This document shows, one piece after another, positions 18,347-26,669 of a stretch of DNA of 64,000 nt. The notes under the pieces are model-generated. The model was not told the DNA's origin. It saw only the letters and a program-made list of their open reading frames with translations, and searched no databases. The stretch lies in assembly GCF_023273855.1 (NCBI RefSeq), contig NZ_CP096884.1, positions 3,162,001-3,226,000 of the forward strand. The letters run 5' to 3'. The position numbers were made by a program, and so were the translations under genes. The stretch comes from Seonamhaeicola sp. ML3 (GTDB lineage: Bacteria; Bacteroidota; Bacteroidia; Flavobacteriales; Flavobacteriaceae). Numbering within the stretch: position 1 is the first letter of the stretch; each line of letters begins with the position of its first letter.

Positions 18347-19492
18347 CTAACCCTGATTGAAATCCTTTAAAATCCCAACCACATAATCAATATCTTGCTT
18401 GGTATTGTAAATACTAAACGAAAATCTAACGGATGGTTTTTGCATATCCTCTTCAGATAGAATTTCATAAAGCACATGGGAAACTTGAGCACTTCCGCTT
18501 TGGCAAGCACTCCCCTTGGAACAAGCCACACCTTTTAAATCTAACTGAAACAACATCATAGTTGCCTTTTCAGGTGGTATTGGCAAACAAACATTAACTA
18601 GTGTGTAGGTACTTTTGTTAATGTCTTCTGATTGTCCATTGAAAACAACATCGGGTATCGCTTGCATTAATTCAGAAATAAAATATTCTTTTAAACCTGT
18701 AATGTACTTTGCTTCTTGAGATAAGTTTTTTAAGGCAATATTTAGCGCTACTTCCATACCCGCGATATTATGCACACTCTCGGTACCTGCCCTAAGTCCA
18801 CGCTCTTGTTCACCACCATAAATTAGTGGTTTTAACCCTGTATTTTTTCTAATGAAAGCAAATCCAATACCTTTTGGCCCATGAAATTTATGCGCAGAGG
18901 CCGCCAGGAAATCTATTGGCATGTCTTGTAAATCCAAATGATAATGTCCAACACTTTGAACAGCATCTGTATGAAACAATGCATCATTAGCTTTGCACAT
19001 TGCCCCCACACGGTTTACATCTAAAATATTACCAATTTCATTATTAACATGCATTAGGCTTACTAAGGTTTTGGTTCCTTTTTTTAGATAATCCTCAAGC
19101 TGTTCGAAATCAATGTCACCTTTTTCGTCAACATCAAGATAACTCACAGTAATCTTATATTCCCTTTGAAGTTGCTCTATGGTATGTAAAACCGCATGAT
19201 GTTCGATTTTAGTGGTGATTATATGATTAACACCTAAATCTCTTACCGCACTGTTCAATACCAAATTATCGGCTTCGGTACCGCCAGAGGTGAATACAAT
19301 TTCACTGGCGGTAATGTTGAAATGCTTTGCAATGGCCTTTCTAGATTTTTCGACCAAAGCTTTGGCAGATCTCCCAAAACTGTGTGTTGAAGAAGGGTTA
19401 CCATAACTGGTATGCATAACCTTGGCCATTTCATCAATAACCTCTTCGCGTATTTGAGTCGTAGCGGCGTTATCTAAATAAACGTTTTTCAT
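18347..19492 (-). CDS. Cysteine desulfurase family protein (NifS/IscS-like)
   Basis: This 381-residue PLP enzyme matches class V aminotransferases that take sulfur from cysteine. Marks: YLDNAATT at the N-terminus, SGGTEADN, the PLP lysine Lys202 in SAHKFHGPKG, RAGTESVHNI, and the persulfide Cys330 in CSKGSACQSG on the short active loop (group I type). No iscU or scaffold gene adjoins it, so it may supply sulfur for tRNA thiolation rather than general Fe-S assembly. It converges with the aspartyl protease gene with a 1-nt gap. Confidence 0.92.
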   Translation of the reverse strand: MKNVYLDNAATTQIREEVIDEMAKVMHTSYGNPSSTHSFGRSAKALVEKSRKAIAKHFNITASEIVFTSGGTEADNLVLNSAVRDLGVNHIITTKIEHHAVLHTIEQLQREYKITVSYLDVDEKGDIDFEQLEDYLKKGTKTLVSLMHVNNEIGNILDVNRVGAMCKANDALFHTDAVQSVGHYHLDLQDMPIDFLAASAHKFHGPKGIGFAFIRKNTGLKPLIYGGEQERGLRAGTESVHNIAGMEVALNIALKNLSQEAKYITGLKEYFISELMQAIPDVVFNGQSEDINKSTYTLVNVCLPIPPEKATMMLFQLDLKGVACSKGSACQSGSAQVSHVLYEILSEEDMQKPSVRFSFSIYNTKQDIDYVVGILKDFNQG

Positions 19493-19612
19493 AAAAACTA
19501 TCTAGGATTTTAACTTTGGTGTGAACTGGAATAATCTAAACCGATAAATTAGACCAAAAATACTTGAAATAAAATTATTATCCATAACCAGCGTTATAAA
19601 TAACAATTCTAT

Positions 19613-19620
19613 TATTTTTG
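19613..19620 (+). promoter_or_regulatory. -7 element upstream of the Asp-rich lipoprotein gene
   Basis: TATTTTTG is an exact match to TAnnTTTG and lies 16 nt before the start codon. A -33 TTG at normal spacing is not evident. Confidence 0.5.
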
Positions 19621-19636
19621 CTCTAAAAATTACCCC

Positions 19637-20551
19637 ATGCGTAAATTACTTCTTGTTTTCATTTCTGTATTTTTTGTTGGTATTTTTTCATGCGACGACG
19701 GCGATATTATTACTTTCAATCTTGATTTTGGTGATGAATTCCTTGCCTGTAACGGAGTAAATAATTTGGTTATTTACAAGATAAAGGAAGACCCTGCAGA
19801 ATCTATGTCTGTTCTTATATCTAATTATTCGAAAGAAGATTTATTAAACGTTGTAGATAATAATGAACTCGTAGAATCTAAATCAGGGACTTTTAATTAC
19901 AGATCATATAACAATGAAAGTGTTTCCAATTTATTTTGTAATGATGTGCCTCCCTCTGATGTCATGATTACTCGAGACGAAGAAAGCTCTTGTAATGTAA
20001 CAGTAAGAACCGTATTAACAGAAGATGATGAGGATTCTATACCTGCTAGTCTTGAAAATCAAGACCCTAATGGTGATGGTATATATGATGACGCTCAAGA
20101 TACCGATGGCGATGGATTACCAGATTATTTAGATATAGATGATGATGGGGATAATGTACTAACCGATGATGAAAACCCCGACCCAAATGGTGATGGTGAT
20201 TTAAGTGACGCCCAAGATACCGATGGTGATGGTACGCCAGATTATTTAGATACCGATGACGATGGTGATGGCACCTTAACTAGAGACGAAGAAAAAGGGG
20301 ACCAAGACCAAAACCCAAATAATGATATTTCTATTGAAGGTGCCGGACCTGATTTTTTGAACAAAGACATTAAGGATGTACTTCCTGCGGTTGGATACAG
20401 ACAACATTCTTTTAGAAAAACATACTTAGTGACTATAATTTTAGAAAATGTTAAAATAAATGAGGCAGTAATCGAATCATTAGATTTCGGGATATTAAGA
20501 AGCGATAGCGCAACTAACTTTACCGAAACAATAACACCCGATTTTAATTAG
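19637..20551 (+). CDS. Lipoprotein with Asp-rich, thrombospondin type 3-like calcium repeats
   Basis: This 304-residue protein has a lipoprotein signal (VGIFSC, Cys19). Its middle (about 140-235) contains repeated DxDGDGxPDYxDxDDDGD units, the thrombospondin type-3/EF-hand-like calcium-binding pattern common in Bacteroidota surface proteins. The flanking parts look like a globular beta domain with paired cysteines. The role is unknown; calcium-stabilised surface exposure is likely. Its 3' end overlaps the convergent Smr gene by 8 bp. Confidence 0.8.
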   Translation: MRKLLLVFISVFFVGIFSCDDGDIITFNLDFGDEFLACNGVNNLVIYKIKEDPAESMSVLISNYSKEDLLNVVDNNELVESKSGTFNYRSYNNESVSNLFCNDVPPSDVMITRDEESSCNVTVRTVLTEDDEDSIPASLENQDPNGDGIYDDAQDTDGDGLPDYLDIDDDGDNVLTDDENPDPNGDGDLSDAQDTDGDGTPDYLDTDDDGDGTLTRDEEKGDQDQNPNNDISIEGAGPDFLNKDIKDVLPAVGYRQHSFRKTYLVTIILENVKINEAVIESLDFGILRSDSATNFTETITPDFN

Positions 20552-21104
20552 AATTTGTGTTCTGATAAATATAAACCTCAGTTGCTCCCTGTCCGTATTT
20601 TTGATAATTAGCATCGTAGAACTTTAAGTTATCGTATCTCCCAAAAAGATACTCAAGTTCTAACTTTAACACCCCTTCGCCTACACCGTGAATAAAAACA
20701 ACTTTTTGGATGCGTTTGTTTATAGCAAACTCCAATTGTCGTTTAGCAGTATCAAGTTGTAAAGTAAGCATATCGTGATTACTCATCCCTTTGGAAGATT
20801 TAATCAATTTACCAATGTGTAAATCTACTTCCATGGTGGGCTGAAAACGCTCTTTTGACTTTACCTTAGGTTGCGTTCTCCGTTTTGATTGCTCCTTCTC
20901 TGAAACAACTTTATTTAAACTGGTGTGAGAGAAAATATCATTTTTAAATGAAGCTGGTTTATTAATCACTAAAGCATCATATTCAAAACTAAGCTCAAAA
21001 CCATCCTCAGTTTCGATAAATACTGTATTACCAGAAACCTTTTTTACGATTCCAGACAAATCTTCATCTAAAACAGAAACCGAATCACCAATTTTAAACT
21101 TCAT
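20544..21104 (-). CDS. Smr-domain protein with N-terminal DUF2027-like module
   Basis: The protein has 186 residues from the ATG at 21104, which begins MKFKIGDSVSV. An upstream in-frame ATG at 21179 lies inside the preceding gene and is unlikely. Residues 1-50 form a small beta-barrel (SGIVKKVSGNTVFIETEDG). A charged linker follows, then a C-terminal Smr domain with VDLH and HGVGEGVLK, the motifs of MutS2-type nicking endonucleases/RNA-binding Smr proteins. There is no MutS core. It overlaps the upstream small membrane gene by 11 bp, indicating translational coupling. Confidence 0.85.
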   Translation of the reverse strand: MKFKIGDSVSVLDEDLSGIVKKVSGNTVFIETEDGFELSFEYDALVINKPASFKNDIFSHTSLNKVVSEKEQSKRRTQPKVKSKERFQPTMEVDLHIGKLIKSSKGMSNHDMLTLQLDTAKRQLEFAINKRIQKVVFIHGVGEGVLKLELEYLFGRYDNLKFYDANYQKYGQGATEVYIYQNTNSN

Positions 21105-21294
21105 CTTCTGTGTTTGTTTCATTATAGCTTTCACACTCATTCTTACTGGGAATTGTTCTAGAAATTCTATAAATCCCAATCATTAGCAAAACAATGCCAA
21201 GTATTAACAAATACGTATTCTGATCATCGGTATTGTTGGCATACAACGATATTACTGCTCCAATAACCATAAGAAAATAATTTATATACTTCAT
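21094..21294 (-). CDS. Small two-helix membrane protein
   Basis: This 66-residue protein has two hydrophobic helices (about 5-20 and 28-45) and an acidic, glutamate-rich tail (YNETNTEDEV). No family was recognised. The stop lies 11 bp inside the start of the Smr-domain gene, so the two are co-translated. It is first in a two-gene unit divergent from the sorting-domain gene. Confidence 0.65.
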   Translation of the reverse strand: MKYINYFLMVIGAVISLYANNTDDQNTYLLILGIVLLMIGIYRISRTIPSKNECESYNETNTEDEV

Positions 21295-21328
21295 GAAAGA
21301 TTTTTATAACTCCTAATTAATTTTAAAA

Positions 21329-21356
21329 TATCGATTAAAAACATTTTTTATCGATA
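21329..21356. promoter_or_regulatory. Inverted repeat in a divergent promoter region
   Basis: TATCGATTAAAAA (21329-21341) is mirrored by TTTTTTATCGATA (21344-21356) with one mismatch and a 2-nt centre. It sits just upstream of the -33 element of the rightward promoter, a position suited to an operator. Confidence 0.45.
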
Positions 21357-21358
21357 AA

Positions 21359-21389
21359 TTGTATTATTTGTAAGATTTTATTATATTTG
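21359..21389 (+). promoter_or_regulatory. Bacteroidota-type promoter of the sorting-domain gene
   Basis: TTG (21359-21361), a 20-nt spacer and TATATTTG (21382-21389) match the TTG/TAnnTTTG consensus exactly. The start codon lies 28 nt downstream. Confidence 0.7.
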
Positions 21390-21417
21390 TAACCAAACCT
21401 AACAAACTCTCACAACC

Positions 21418-21792
21418 ATGCCCCTAAAGCTCTCAATTCTCGTATTGCTATTTCAGGTCATATTAAAACCGCCTATTGCAAACAAAAGTATAAACTCAGA
21501 CGAAATAATCGCAGATAACTTTTACGAAAAATCTACTCAAAGCCATAATGGTATTAAAATAGTTTCGGAAAATAACGTTCCATATTTTACTTTATTAACA
21601 CCAGCTCCCCTTCGTATAGAATCCTTAACTATTTTCGATTTAAGTGGTAAACAATTATACAGACGAAGAAAATTTATAATCAGGAGACGAGAAAAAGTAC
21701 CCACGAGAGGACTTAAAAAAGGGATTTATTTAGTACAAATAGAAACAAAAGACCAACCATTGTTTTCTAAAACAATACTGATTAACAACTAA
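21418..21792 (+). CDS. Mini-protein with type IX secretion C-terminal sorting domain
   Basis: The protein has 124 residues. A signal-like hydrophobic segment (about 4-16) precedes about 35 residues of spacer. Residues 55-124 then form a type A sorting domain: LRIESLTIFDLSGKQLYRR, RGLKKGIYLVQIETKD and a final KTILINN. The domain normally sits at the end of large secreted enzymes and directs them through the type IX system; here there is essentially no cargo. It has its own strong promoter and a dyad. The sequence RRRKFIIRRREK is unusually basic. Confidence 0.75.
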   Translation: MPLKLSILVLLFQVILKPPIANKSINSDEIIADNFYEKSTQSHNGIKIVSENNVPYFTLLTPAPLRIESLTIFDLSGKQLYRRRKFIIRRREKVPTRGLKKGIYLVQIETKDQPLFSKTILINN

Positions 21793-21946
21793 TCTTGACT
21801 ATAGTCCATACTTACTTTTGATATTCTTCACCATGAAGTATTTATGGCATTTTTATTAGACTATAAAGGTGTAAAAGTGATTTAGCATCAAGTAAATCAG
21901 GTAATAATATAATATCTTTTATATTTTTAGCATAAAATACCTTGTA

Positions 21947-22234
21947 ATGCTATCTCCAGAAGAACATATGCTACCTTGCTTAAACAAAAAACTATTTGGT
22001 TTTGAATGTTTTGGTTGTGGTCTACAACGCTCTGTTGTTTTAATTTTTAGAGGTGAATTCGTTGAAGCATTTCATATGTATCCTGCTATTTATACACTAA
22101 TAATATTATTTATTTTAATTGGCATTAACTTCTTTAAACTTTATAAAATCTCTACAAAATTAATTACTGCTATAGCATTGTTAAATGCTGTTATAATTAT
22201 TTGTAGTTTTATAGTGAAAAACTTTTATAACTGA
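21947..22234 (+). CDS. DUF2752 family membrane protein
   Basis: This 95-residue protein begins with the family's cysteine-rich block (LPCLNKKLFGFECFGCGLQRSV), followed by two hydrophobic helices (about 45-62 and 70-88). DUF2752 proteins are short inner-membrane proteins of unknown function, frequent in Bacteroidota. It is followed 13 nt later by the CCC-motif protein gene, a common pairing, so the two are likely one transcript. Confidence 0.85.
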   Translation: MLSPEEHMLPCLNKKLFGFECFGCGLQRSVVLIFRGEFVEAFHMYPAIYTLIILFILIGINFFKLYKISTKLITAIALLNAVIIICSFIVKNFYN

Positions 22235-22247
22235 TAAAATTAAAAAT

Positions 22248-22577
22248 ATGGAACAACAAAAATTACCTAACGCAACACTTGTACTAGTATTTGGAATAAT
22301 ATCCATAGTAGGGTGTTGTTTTTACGGTATTGGAATTATTTTAGGGATTGTGGCTTTAGTTTTAGCTTCTAAAGCCAGTAAAGTTTATGCTGAAGACCCA
22401 GATGCTTATTCTGGAATTCAGAATGTTAAAATTGGTAAAGTGCTCTCCATTATTGGTATTATTTTAAGTGCACTGTATTTAATTTTAATTATTTGGATGG
22501 TTATGACCTTTGGATGGGAAGCTATGCAAGACCAACAATTAATGCAAGAGCGAATACAAGAAATGATGGGGCAATAA
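22248..22577 (+). CDS. CCC-motif (DUF4190-like) membrane protein
   Basis: This 109-residue protein has two or three hydrophobic helices. The first contains GCCFYGIGIILGIVALVLASK, the pattern of DUF4190/CCC-motif proteins, with a reduced cysteine motif here. A soluble loop (KVYAEDPDAYSG) lies between the helices. It ends in a glutamine/methionine-rich tail. Function is unknown. It is downstream of DUF2752 and followed by a bidirectional terminator. Confidence 0.8.
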   Translation: MEQQKLPNATLVLVFGIISIVGCCFYGIGIILGIVALVLASKASKVYAEDPDAYSGIQNVKIGKVLSIIGIILSALYLILIIWMVMTFGWEAMQDQQLMQERIQEMMGQ

Positions 22578-22597
22578 TTCCCTTGAATCACTATAAA

Positions 22598-22627
22598 GAA
22601 AAAGCGACCAAATGGTCGCTTTTTTTA
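22598..22627. terminator. Bidirectional terminator between the CCC-motif gene and rocD
   Basis: AGCGACCA (22603-22610) pairs with TGGTCGCT (22613-22620). An A-run precedes the stem and a T-run follows. Confidence 0.88.
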
Positions 22628-23869
22628 TGGTTCAAATTGCGTTAATGTTTTTGTTATTATATCAATACACTCTTGCAATTGTTCTCTATTCATTACCAAA
22701 GGTGGTGCAAATCTAATAATGTTACCATGGGTTGGTTTTGCCAATAAGCCATTATCCCTTAGAGCTAAACAAATATTCCAAGCCGTATCGCTGTCTTCGG
22801 TATCGTTCACCACAATAGCATTTAAGAGCCCTTTTCCTCTAACGAGATTAACTATTTTACTGGTTTTAATATAAGTGTTTAATTCGCTTCTGAAAACTTT
22901 ACCCAGTTTATCGGCATTGGCCGCTAAGTCTTCATCTTTTACAACCTCTAGGGCAGCTATGGCAATAGTGGCCGCTAAAGGATTACCCCCAAACGTACTG
23001 CCGTGTGTTCCCGGGGTCATAACATCCATAATCTTGTTATCTGCCAAAACTGCACTTATCGGGTAAGCGCCTCCACTAAGAGCTTTACCAAGAATTAAAA
23101 TATCTGGCCTTACATTTTCATGGTCTACTGCTAAAAGCTTGCCCGTTCTGGCAACACCAGTTTGAATCTCATCTGCAATAAACAACACATTATACGCTTC
23201 ACACAGGGCCTTAGCTTTAGCTAAAAAGCCTTCTGAAGGTACATAAACACCTGCTTCACCTTGAATTGGTTCCACTAAAAACCCACCTACATTTGGATTG
23301 CTTTTTAAAGCACTTTCTAATTCTTCCAGATTATCGTAATCTATTTTAATAAACCCATCAGAATAGGGTCCGAAATTTTTATTGGACGTACTATCACTAG
23401 AAAACGAAACAATAGTAGTCGTTCTTCCGTGGAAGTTATTGTTGCAAACTATAATCTTGGCTTGATGTTCTGGTACACCTTTTACCTCATAGGCCCATTT
23501 TCTACAAACCTTCATAGCCGCTTCAACAGCTTCAGCTCCTGAGTTCATTGGTAATAATTTTTCAAAACCAAAATACTCACAAGTATACTTCTCGTAAAGC
23601 CCCAGTTTATCGTTGTAAAAAGCTCTGGAGGTAAGAGTAAGTTGTTGCGCCTGTGCAGTCATAGCCCCTATAATCTTAGGGTGACAATGTCCCTGGTTTA
23701 CAGCGGAATAAGCCGACAGGAAATCATAATATCGTTTTCCGTCTACATCCCATAAATACACACCTTCTCCTCTACTTAAAACTACAGGAAGTGGATGATA
23801 GGTGTTAGATCCATACTTATTTTCTAGTGCTATTGCTTGTTTCGATGTTAACTTTTGTAACACAGCCAT
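22625..23869 (-). CDS. rocD: Ornithine aminotransferase
   Basis: This 414-residue class III PLP aminotransferase moves the delta-amino group of ornithine to 2-oxoglutarate, linking arginine and proline/glutamate metabolism. Seen are: [10 protein letters not shown] (PLP phosphate contact), [17 protein letters not shown] with Asp233, and the Schiff-base Lys262 in [11 protein letters not shown]. The spacing [19 protein letters not shown] and the overall length match OAT rather than acetylornithine transaminase. The 210-bp upstream gap contains a foldable element. Confidence 0.93.
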   Translation of the reverse strand: MAVLQKLTSKQAIALENKYGSNTYHPLPVVLSRGEGVYLWDVDGKRYYDFLSAYSAVNQGHCHPKIIGAMTAQAQQLTLTSRAFYNDKLGLYEKYTCEYFGFEKLLPMNSGAEAVEAAMKVCRKWAYEVKGVPEHQAKIIVCNNNFHGRTTTIVSFSSDSTSNKNFGPYSDGFIKIDYDNLEELESALKSNPNVGGFLVEPIQGEAGVYVPSEGFLAKAKALCEAYNVLFIADEIQTGVARTGKLLAVDHENVRPDILILGKALSGGAYPISAVLADNKIMDVMTPGTHGSTFGGNPLAATIAIAALEVVKDEDLAANADKLGKVFRSELNTYIKTSKIVNLVRGKGLLNAIVVNDTEDSDTAWNICLALRDNGLLAKPTHGNIIRFAPPLVMNREQLQECIDIITKTLTQFEP

Positions 23870-23967
23870 TTTAAAAAAATTTAAAGGTTGAATACCAATA
23901 TTTAGAATACAGGTATTGTCTATAAAGACATTAAATAATTAAACCTCGTAAAACGAGTAAATAACCA

Positions 23968-24071
23968 TTCCTGCTCTACCTTTATCCTTTCGGAGGACTC
24001 CGAAAATTCAGCGTGGGAGAGAAATCATCCCTGGATAGGCCTGCAAGTTAACAAATAATACGCTGTTTTTT
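23968..24071. ncRNA. Candidate structured RNA (orientation unresolved) between rocD and DUF6768
   Basis: This intergenic stretch is richer in G+C than its surroundings and folds. TATCC (23983-23987) pairs with GGATA (24033-24037). This closes a junction holding TTTCGGA/TCCGAAA (23988-23994 with 23999-24005) and GGGA/TCCC (24015-24018 with 24028-24031). Reading the plus strand, CAGCGT (24009-24014) could alternatively pair with ACGCTG (24060-24065), directly followed by seven T, like a terminator. On the minus strand it would be the rocD leader. No known riboswitch pattern was recognised. Confidence 0.35.
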
Positions 24072-24079
24072 TCTAAAAT

Positions 24080-24466
24080 CTATTCAGTAATTTTGGTAGA
24101 TAACGACGAAATTTGAAGCTCTAACCTTTTAATTTCTCGAGTTAATGCATTTCTATGCATTTGCATCCACAGGTATATTTTTATCATACTGATATATAAA
24201 AAGCACACTAAAACACCGCCAACCCAGAGGATTAAATCGTTGGTTTTTTCGGCATCAAACGTTTTTATGATACAATATATCAACAAACCAAAAACAATAG
24301 CCGTCATAAAGTTCATAACAATAGCTAACCAAGAGTTTTTACCTTTAAACAGTCCGCCCAACATTTGAAAAAGATTCTGCTCATCTAATTCATCATAAAA
24401 TTTCGCTTCCTCTTGCGTTAATGTCTCTTTAATTAATTTATCAATGTCTTCTTTATTATTTTTCAT
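24080..24466 (-). CDS. DUF6768 family membrane protein
   Basis: This 128-residue protein has an acidic N-terminal third (LIKETLTQEEAKFYDELDEQNLF), two membrane helices (about 46-66 and 78-96), and a basic C-terminal helix. It overlaps the ECF sigma gene by 11 bp. DUF6768 proteins are repeatedly encoded after ECF sigma factors in Flavobacteria, so a regulatory or anti-sigma-like role is plausible, but no anti-sigma domain was recognised. Confidence 0.75.
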   Translation of the reverse strand: MKNNKEDIDKLIKETLTQEEAKFYDELDEQNLFQMLGGLFKGKNSWLAIVMNFMTAIVFGLLIYCIIKTFDAEKTNDLILWVGGVLVCFLYISMIKIYLWMQMHRNALTREIKRLELQISSLSTKITE

Positions 24467-25013
24467 ATGTTCTATGTTTTAAAATGTCCTTTAATTTTTC
24501 TCTGGCATGATATAACCTCGACTTAACCGTTCCTTCGGAAACATCGAGTGCATTACTTATTTGCTTCAGCGAATATGATTCTGAATAAAACAACCTAATT
24601 ACCATTTGTTGGTTTATGGGCAGTTTTGTTATGGCGCTTAACACATCTTTTCTAAGTGCCTCCCTTTCATCCTCTAAATCATTATTTTCGGTTTCCTCAC
24701 CATGTGCATACGTTTTTAATCGGTCTTTAGTTTTATTTTGGCTTTTAACCCAATCAAAAGACTTGTTACAAACAATTCTCAAAGACCAGCTTGCAAATGT
24801 CTTTGGGTCTTTTAATCCAGATATCTTTTCAATTATGGTCTTCCATGTATCTTGTGCAATATCTTTAGCCACTTGCTTGTCCTTCACAATCCAGTACGCC
24901 TTGTTACAAAAGATTTTGTGCCACCTTTTAACCAATTGTGCCAATGCCAAATCATTTCCAGACTGATAATCTATTACCAATTCTGCATCAATGCTGTAAT
25001 TGTTTTTGCTCAT
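24456..25013 (-). CDS. ECF-type RNA polymerase sigma factor
   Basis: This 185-residue protein has sigma region 2 at about 25-95 (VAKDIAQDTWKTIIEKI, FASWSLRIVCNKSFDWVKS) and region 4 at about 125-180 (LPINQQMVIRLFYSESYSLKQIS, SEGTVKSRLYHARE). There is no region 3, as expected for the extracytoplasmic-function group. It is first in a two-gene unit with DUF6768 and divergent from rlmD. The promoter targets cannot be inferred. Confidence 0.92.
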   Translation of the reverse strand: MSKNNYSIDAELVIDYQSGNDLALAQLVKRWHKIFCNKAYWIVKDKQVAKDIAQDTWKTIIEKISGLKDPKTFASWSLRIVCNKSFDWVKSQNKTKDRLKTYAHGEETENNDLEDEREALRKDVLSAITKLPINQQMVIRLFYSESYSLKQISNALDVSEGTVKSRLYHAREKLKDILKHRTYEK

Positions 25014-25160
25014 TAAAAAAGCCTGCTTTTAACTTAAGGACGACAAATGTCTCTAAAGGTTCATTTTGGGTTAAAGAATGTTCTAAAAAATTAAAGAAAA
25101 TAAATTTTATGACCTTTTAAAGTTAATGGAAAATTACCGTAATATTTTTATGGCTATTAC

Positions 25161-25168
25161 TATTTTTG
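25161..25168 (+). promoter_or_regulatory. -7 element immediately upstream of rlmD (leaderless start likely)
   Basis: TATTTTTG matches TAnnTTTG exactly and ends only 4 nt before the rlmD ATG at 25173. Transcription from it would begin at or next to the start codon. Confidence 0.45.
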
Positions 25169-25172
25169 CAGC

Positions 25173-26624
25173 ATGCCAAGAAGAGAAAGAAACAAGTTTG
25201 TAAAGCGCGGAGAAATTATAGAATTGCTTATAGAAGATTATGCCTTTGGTGGTAAAGGTATAGGTAGAATAAGGAACGAACATGGCGAATTTATTGTCTT
25301 TGTACCCAATACTATTCCGGGGCAAACCGTTAAAACCCAAATAAAAAAATCGAGCAAGAAATATGCTGAAGGTAAACTTTTAGATGTCATTTCTAGATCG
25401 GAAGATGAAACCGAAACCCCTTATCAAGATATTCCGGGAGCACCGTATATTTACTTGCCCATAGAAAAACAGCACAATTATAAACTCAACAGTACAATAG
25501 AGCTTTTTAAGCGTATAGGAAAAGTAACGGATATTGAATCTGTTTTCGATGAGTTTGTAGGTTCTCCAAATACATTCCATTACAGAAACAAAATGGAATA
25601 TGGTTTTTCGGCTATTGGTTATGACCGTAACGAAAAAACAGATATTGATGCTTTTACACTTGGTTTTAAAAAACGAGGCACCTGGTGGTGTGCCGAAAAT
25701 CTTGATAAGGATAGCGGCCTCTTCGATGCCGATGTAGAAAACCAACTCAAAAAAATAAGGAGTTACTGTGAGCAAACTGGTTTAGCGCCTTGGCACGCCC
25801 CTAGAAAAGAAGGGTTCTTCCGTTATTTTATTGTTAGGAAGTCTTATAAAACCAACAAACTGCTTTTCAACTTGGTGACTACATCTTACGATTTACCTAA
25901 ATTCGACCTAAATGCCTTTGCCAATTATTTAGTAGAATTATTTGGCGATAGAGTTGCTGGTTTTTTACACACCATTAACGATGAAATTGGAGATAGAACC
26001 ATTGCTACGACAGGAAGTATTAAATTAATCTACGGAGATGATAAGATTGTAGAAGAGTTACTGGGCTTAAATTTTGAAATAAGTATAAAGAGCTTCTTTC
26101 AAACCAACCCTAAATGTGCAGAAAAGCTGTATTCTAAGGTTGTAGATTATGCTTTAGAAAACAAGGAAGCCGTTGATAACACAGTAGTTTTAGACCTTTT
26201 CTGTGGTACCGGCACTATAGGGCAAATTATAGCCTCTAAAGCCAACAACACAAAAATTGTAGGTGTAGATATTGTAGCCTCTGCAATAAAAGATGCTAAA
26301 GAAAATGCCAAAAGAAACCGCATAGAAGGTCTTGAATTTTATGCAGCCGATGTTGGTAAGTTCTTAACCGAACATCCTCAGTATAAAAACAAAATAAGAA
26401 CTATTATTTTAGACCCTGCCAGAGCTGGAATTGCACCAAAAACACTCAAAAAAATCATAAACTTAAATTCAGAACGTTTGGTTTATGTATCTTGTAACCC
26501 TGCAACACAAGCCAGAGATGTAGAACAGTTAATGTTGGCAGGATATAGCATAAAAAAAATGAGTTTGGTTGATCAGTTTCCGCATACCGCCCACATTGAA
26601 ACCGTGGTATTAATGGAGAAATAG
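25173..26624 (+). CDS. rlmD: 23S rRNA (uracil-5)-methyltransferase, RlmD/RumA family
   Basis: This 483-residue protein has a lysine-rich start, then a TRAM domain (about 10-70, IEDYAFGGKGIGRI). The C-terminal SAM methyltransferase carries VLDLFCGTGTIG, ILDPARAG and the catalytic cysteine in VYVSCNPAT. It methylates a uridine in 23S rRNA. The usual Fe-S motif CX5CX2C after the TRAM domain is absent: the equivalent segment reads GAPYIYLPIEKQHNYK. This may be normal in Flavobacteria. The start is supported by an adjacent -7 element. Confidence 0.88.
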   Translation: MPRRERNKFVKRGEIIELLIEDYAFGGKGIGRIRNEHGEFIVFVPNTIPGQTVKTQIKKSSKKYAEGKLLDVISRSEDETETPYQDIPGAPYIYLPIEKQHNYKLNSTIELFKRIGKVTDIESVFDEFVGSPNTFHYRNKMEYGFSAIGYDRNEKTDIDAFTLGFKKRGTWWCAENLDKDSGLFDADVENQLKKIRSYCEQTGLAPWHAPRKEGFFRYFIVRKSYKTNKLLFNLVTTSYDLPKFDLNAFANYLVELFGDRVAGFLHTINDEIGDRTIATTGSIKLIYGDDKIVEELLGLNFEISIKSFFQTNPKCAEKLYSKVVDYALENKEAVDNTVVLDLFCGTGTIGQIIASKANNTKIVGVDIVASAIKDAKENAKRNRIEGLEFYAADVGKFLTEHPQYKNKIRTIILDPARAGIAPKTLKKIINLNSERLVYVSCNPATQARDVEQLMLAGYSIKKMSLVDQFPHTAHIETVVLMEK

Positions 26625-26630
26625 TAATTG

Positions 26631-26648
26631 TGTTTATATGTTTATCCG
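26631..26648 (+). repeat. Left inverted repeat flanking the four-helix-bundle gene
   Basis: TGTTTATATGTTTATCCG matches the reverse complement of 27026-27043 at 15 of 18 positions. It lies between the rlmD stop and the small gene. Confidence 0.5.
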
Positions 26649-26669
26649 ATTATCTATGTACTCGTAAAA

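Noticed and set aside
20040-20300. DNA tandem repeat in the Asp-rich lipoprotein
   Set aside because: The repetition is at protein level (DxDGDG units) with diverged codons, so it is part of the coding sequence.
23968-24050. TPP riboswitch, because of CTGGATA and CAGCGTGGGA
   Set aside because: The blocks occur in the wrong order for the TPP aptamer and rocD is not a thiamin gene.
25380-25775. 131-codon minus-strand frame inside rlmD
   Set aside because: Antisense shadow; low-complexity hydrophobic translation with no motif.
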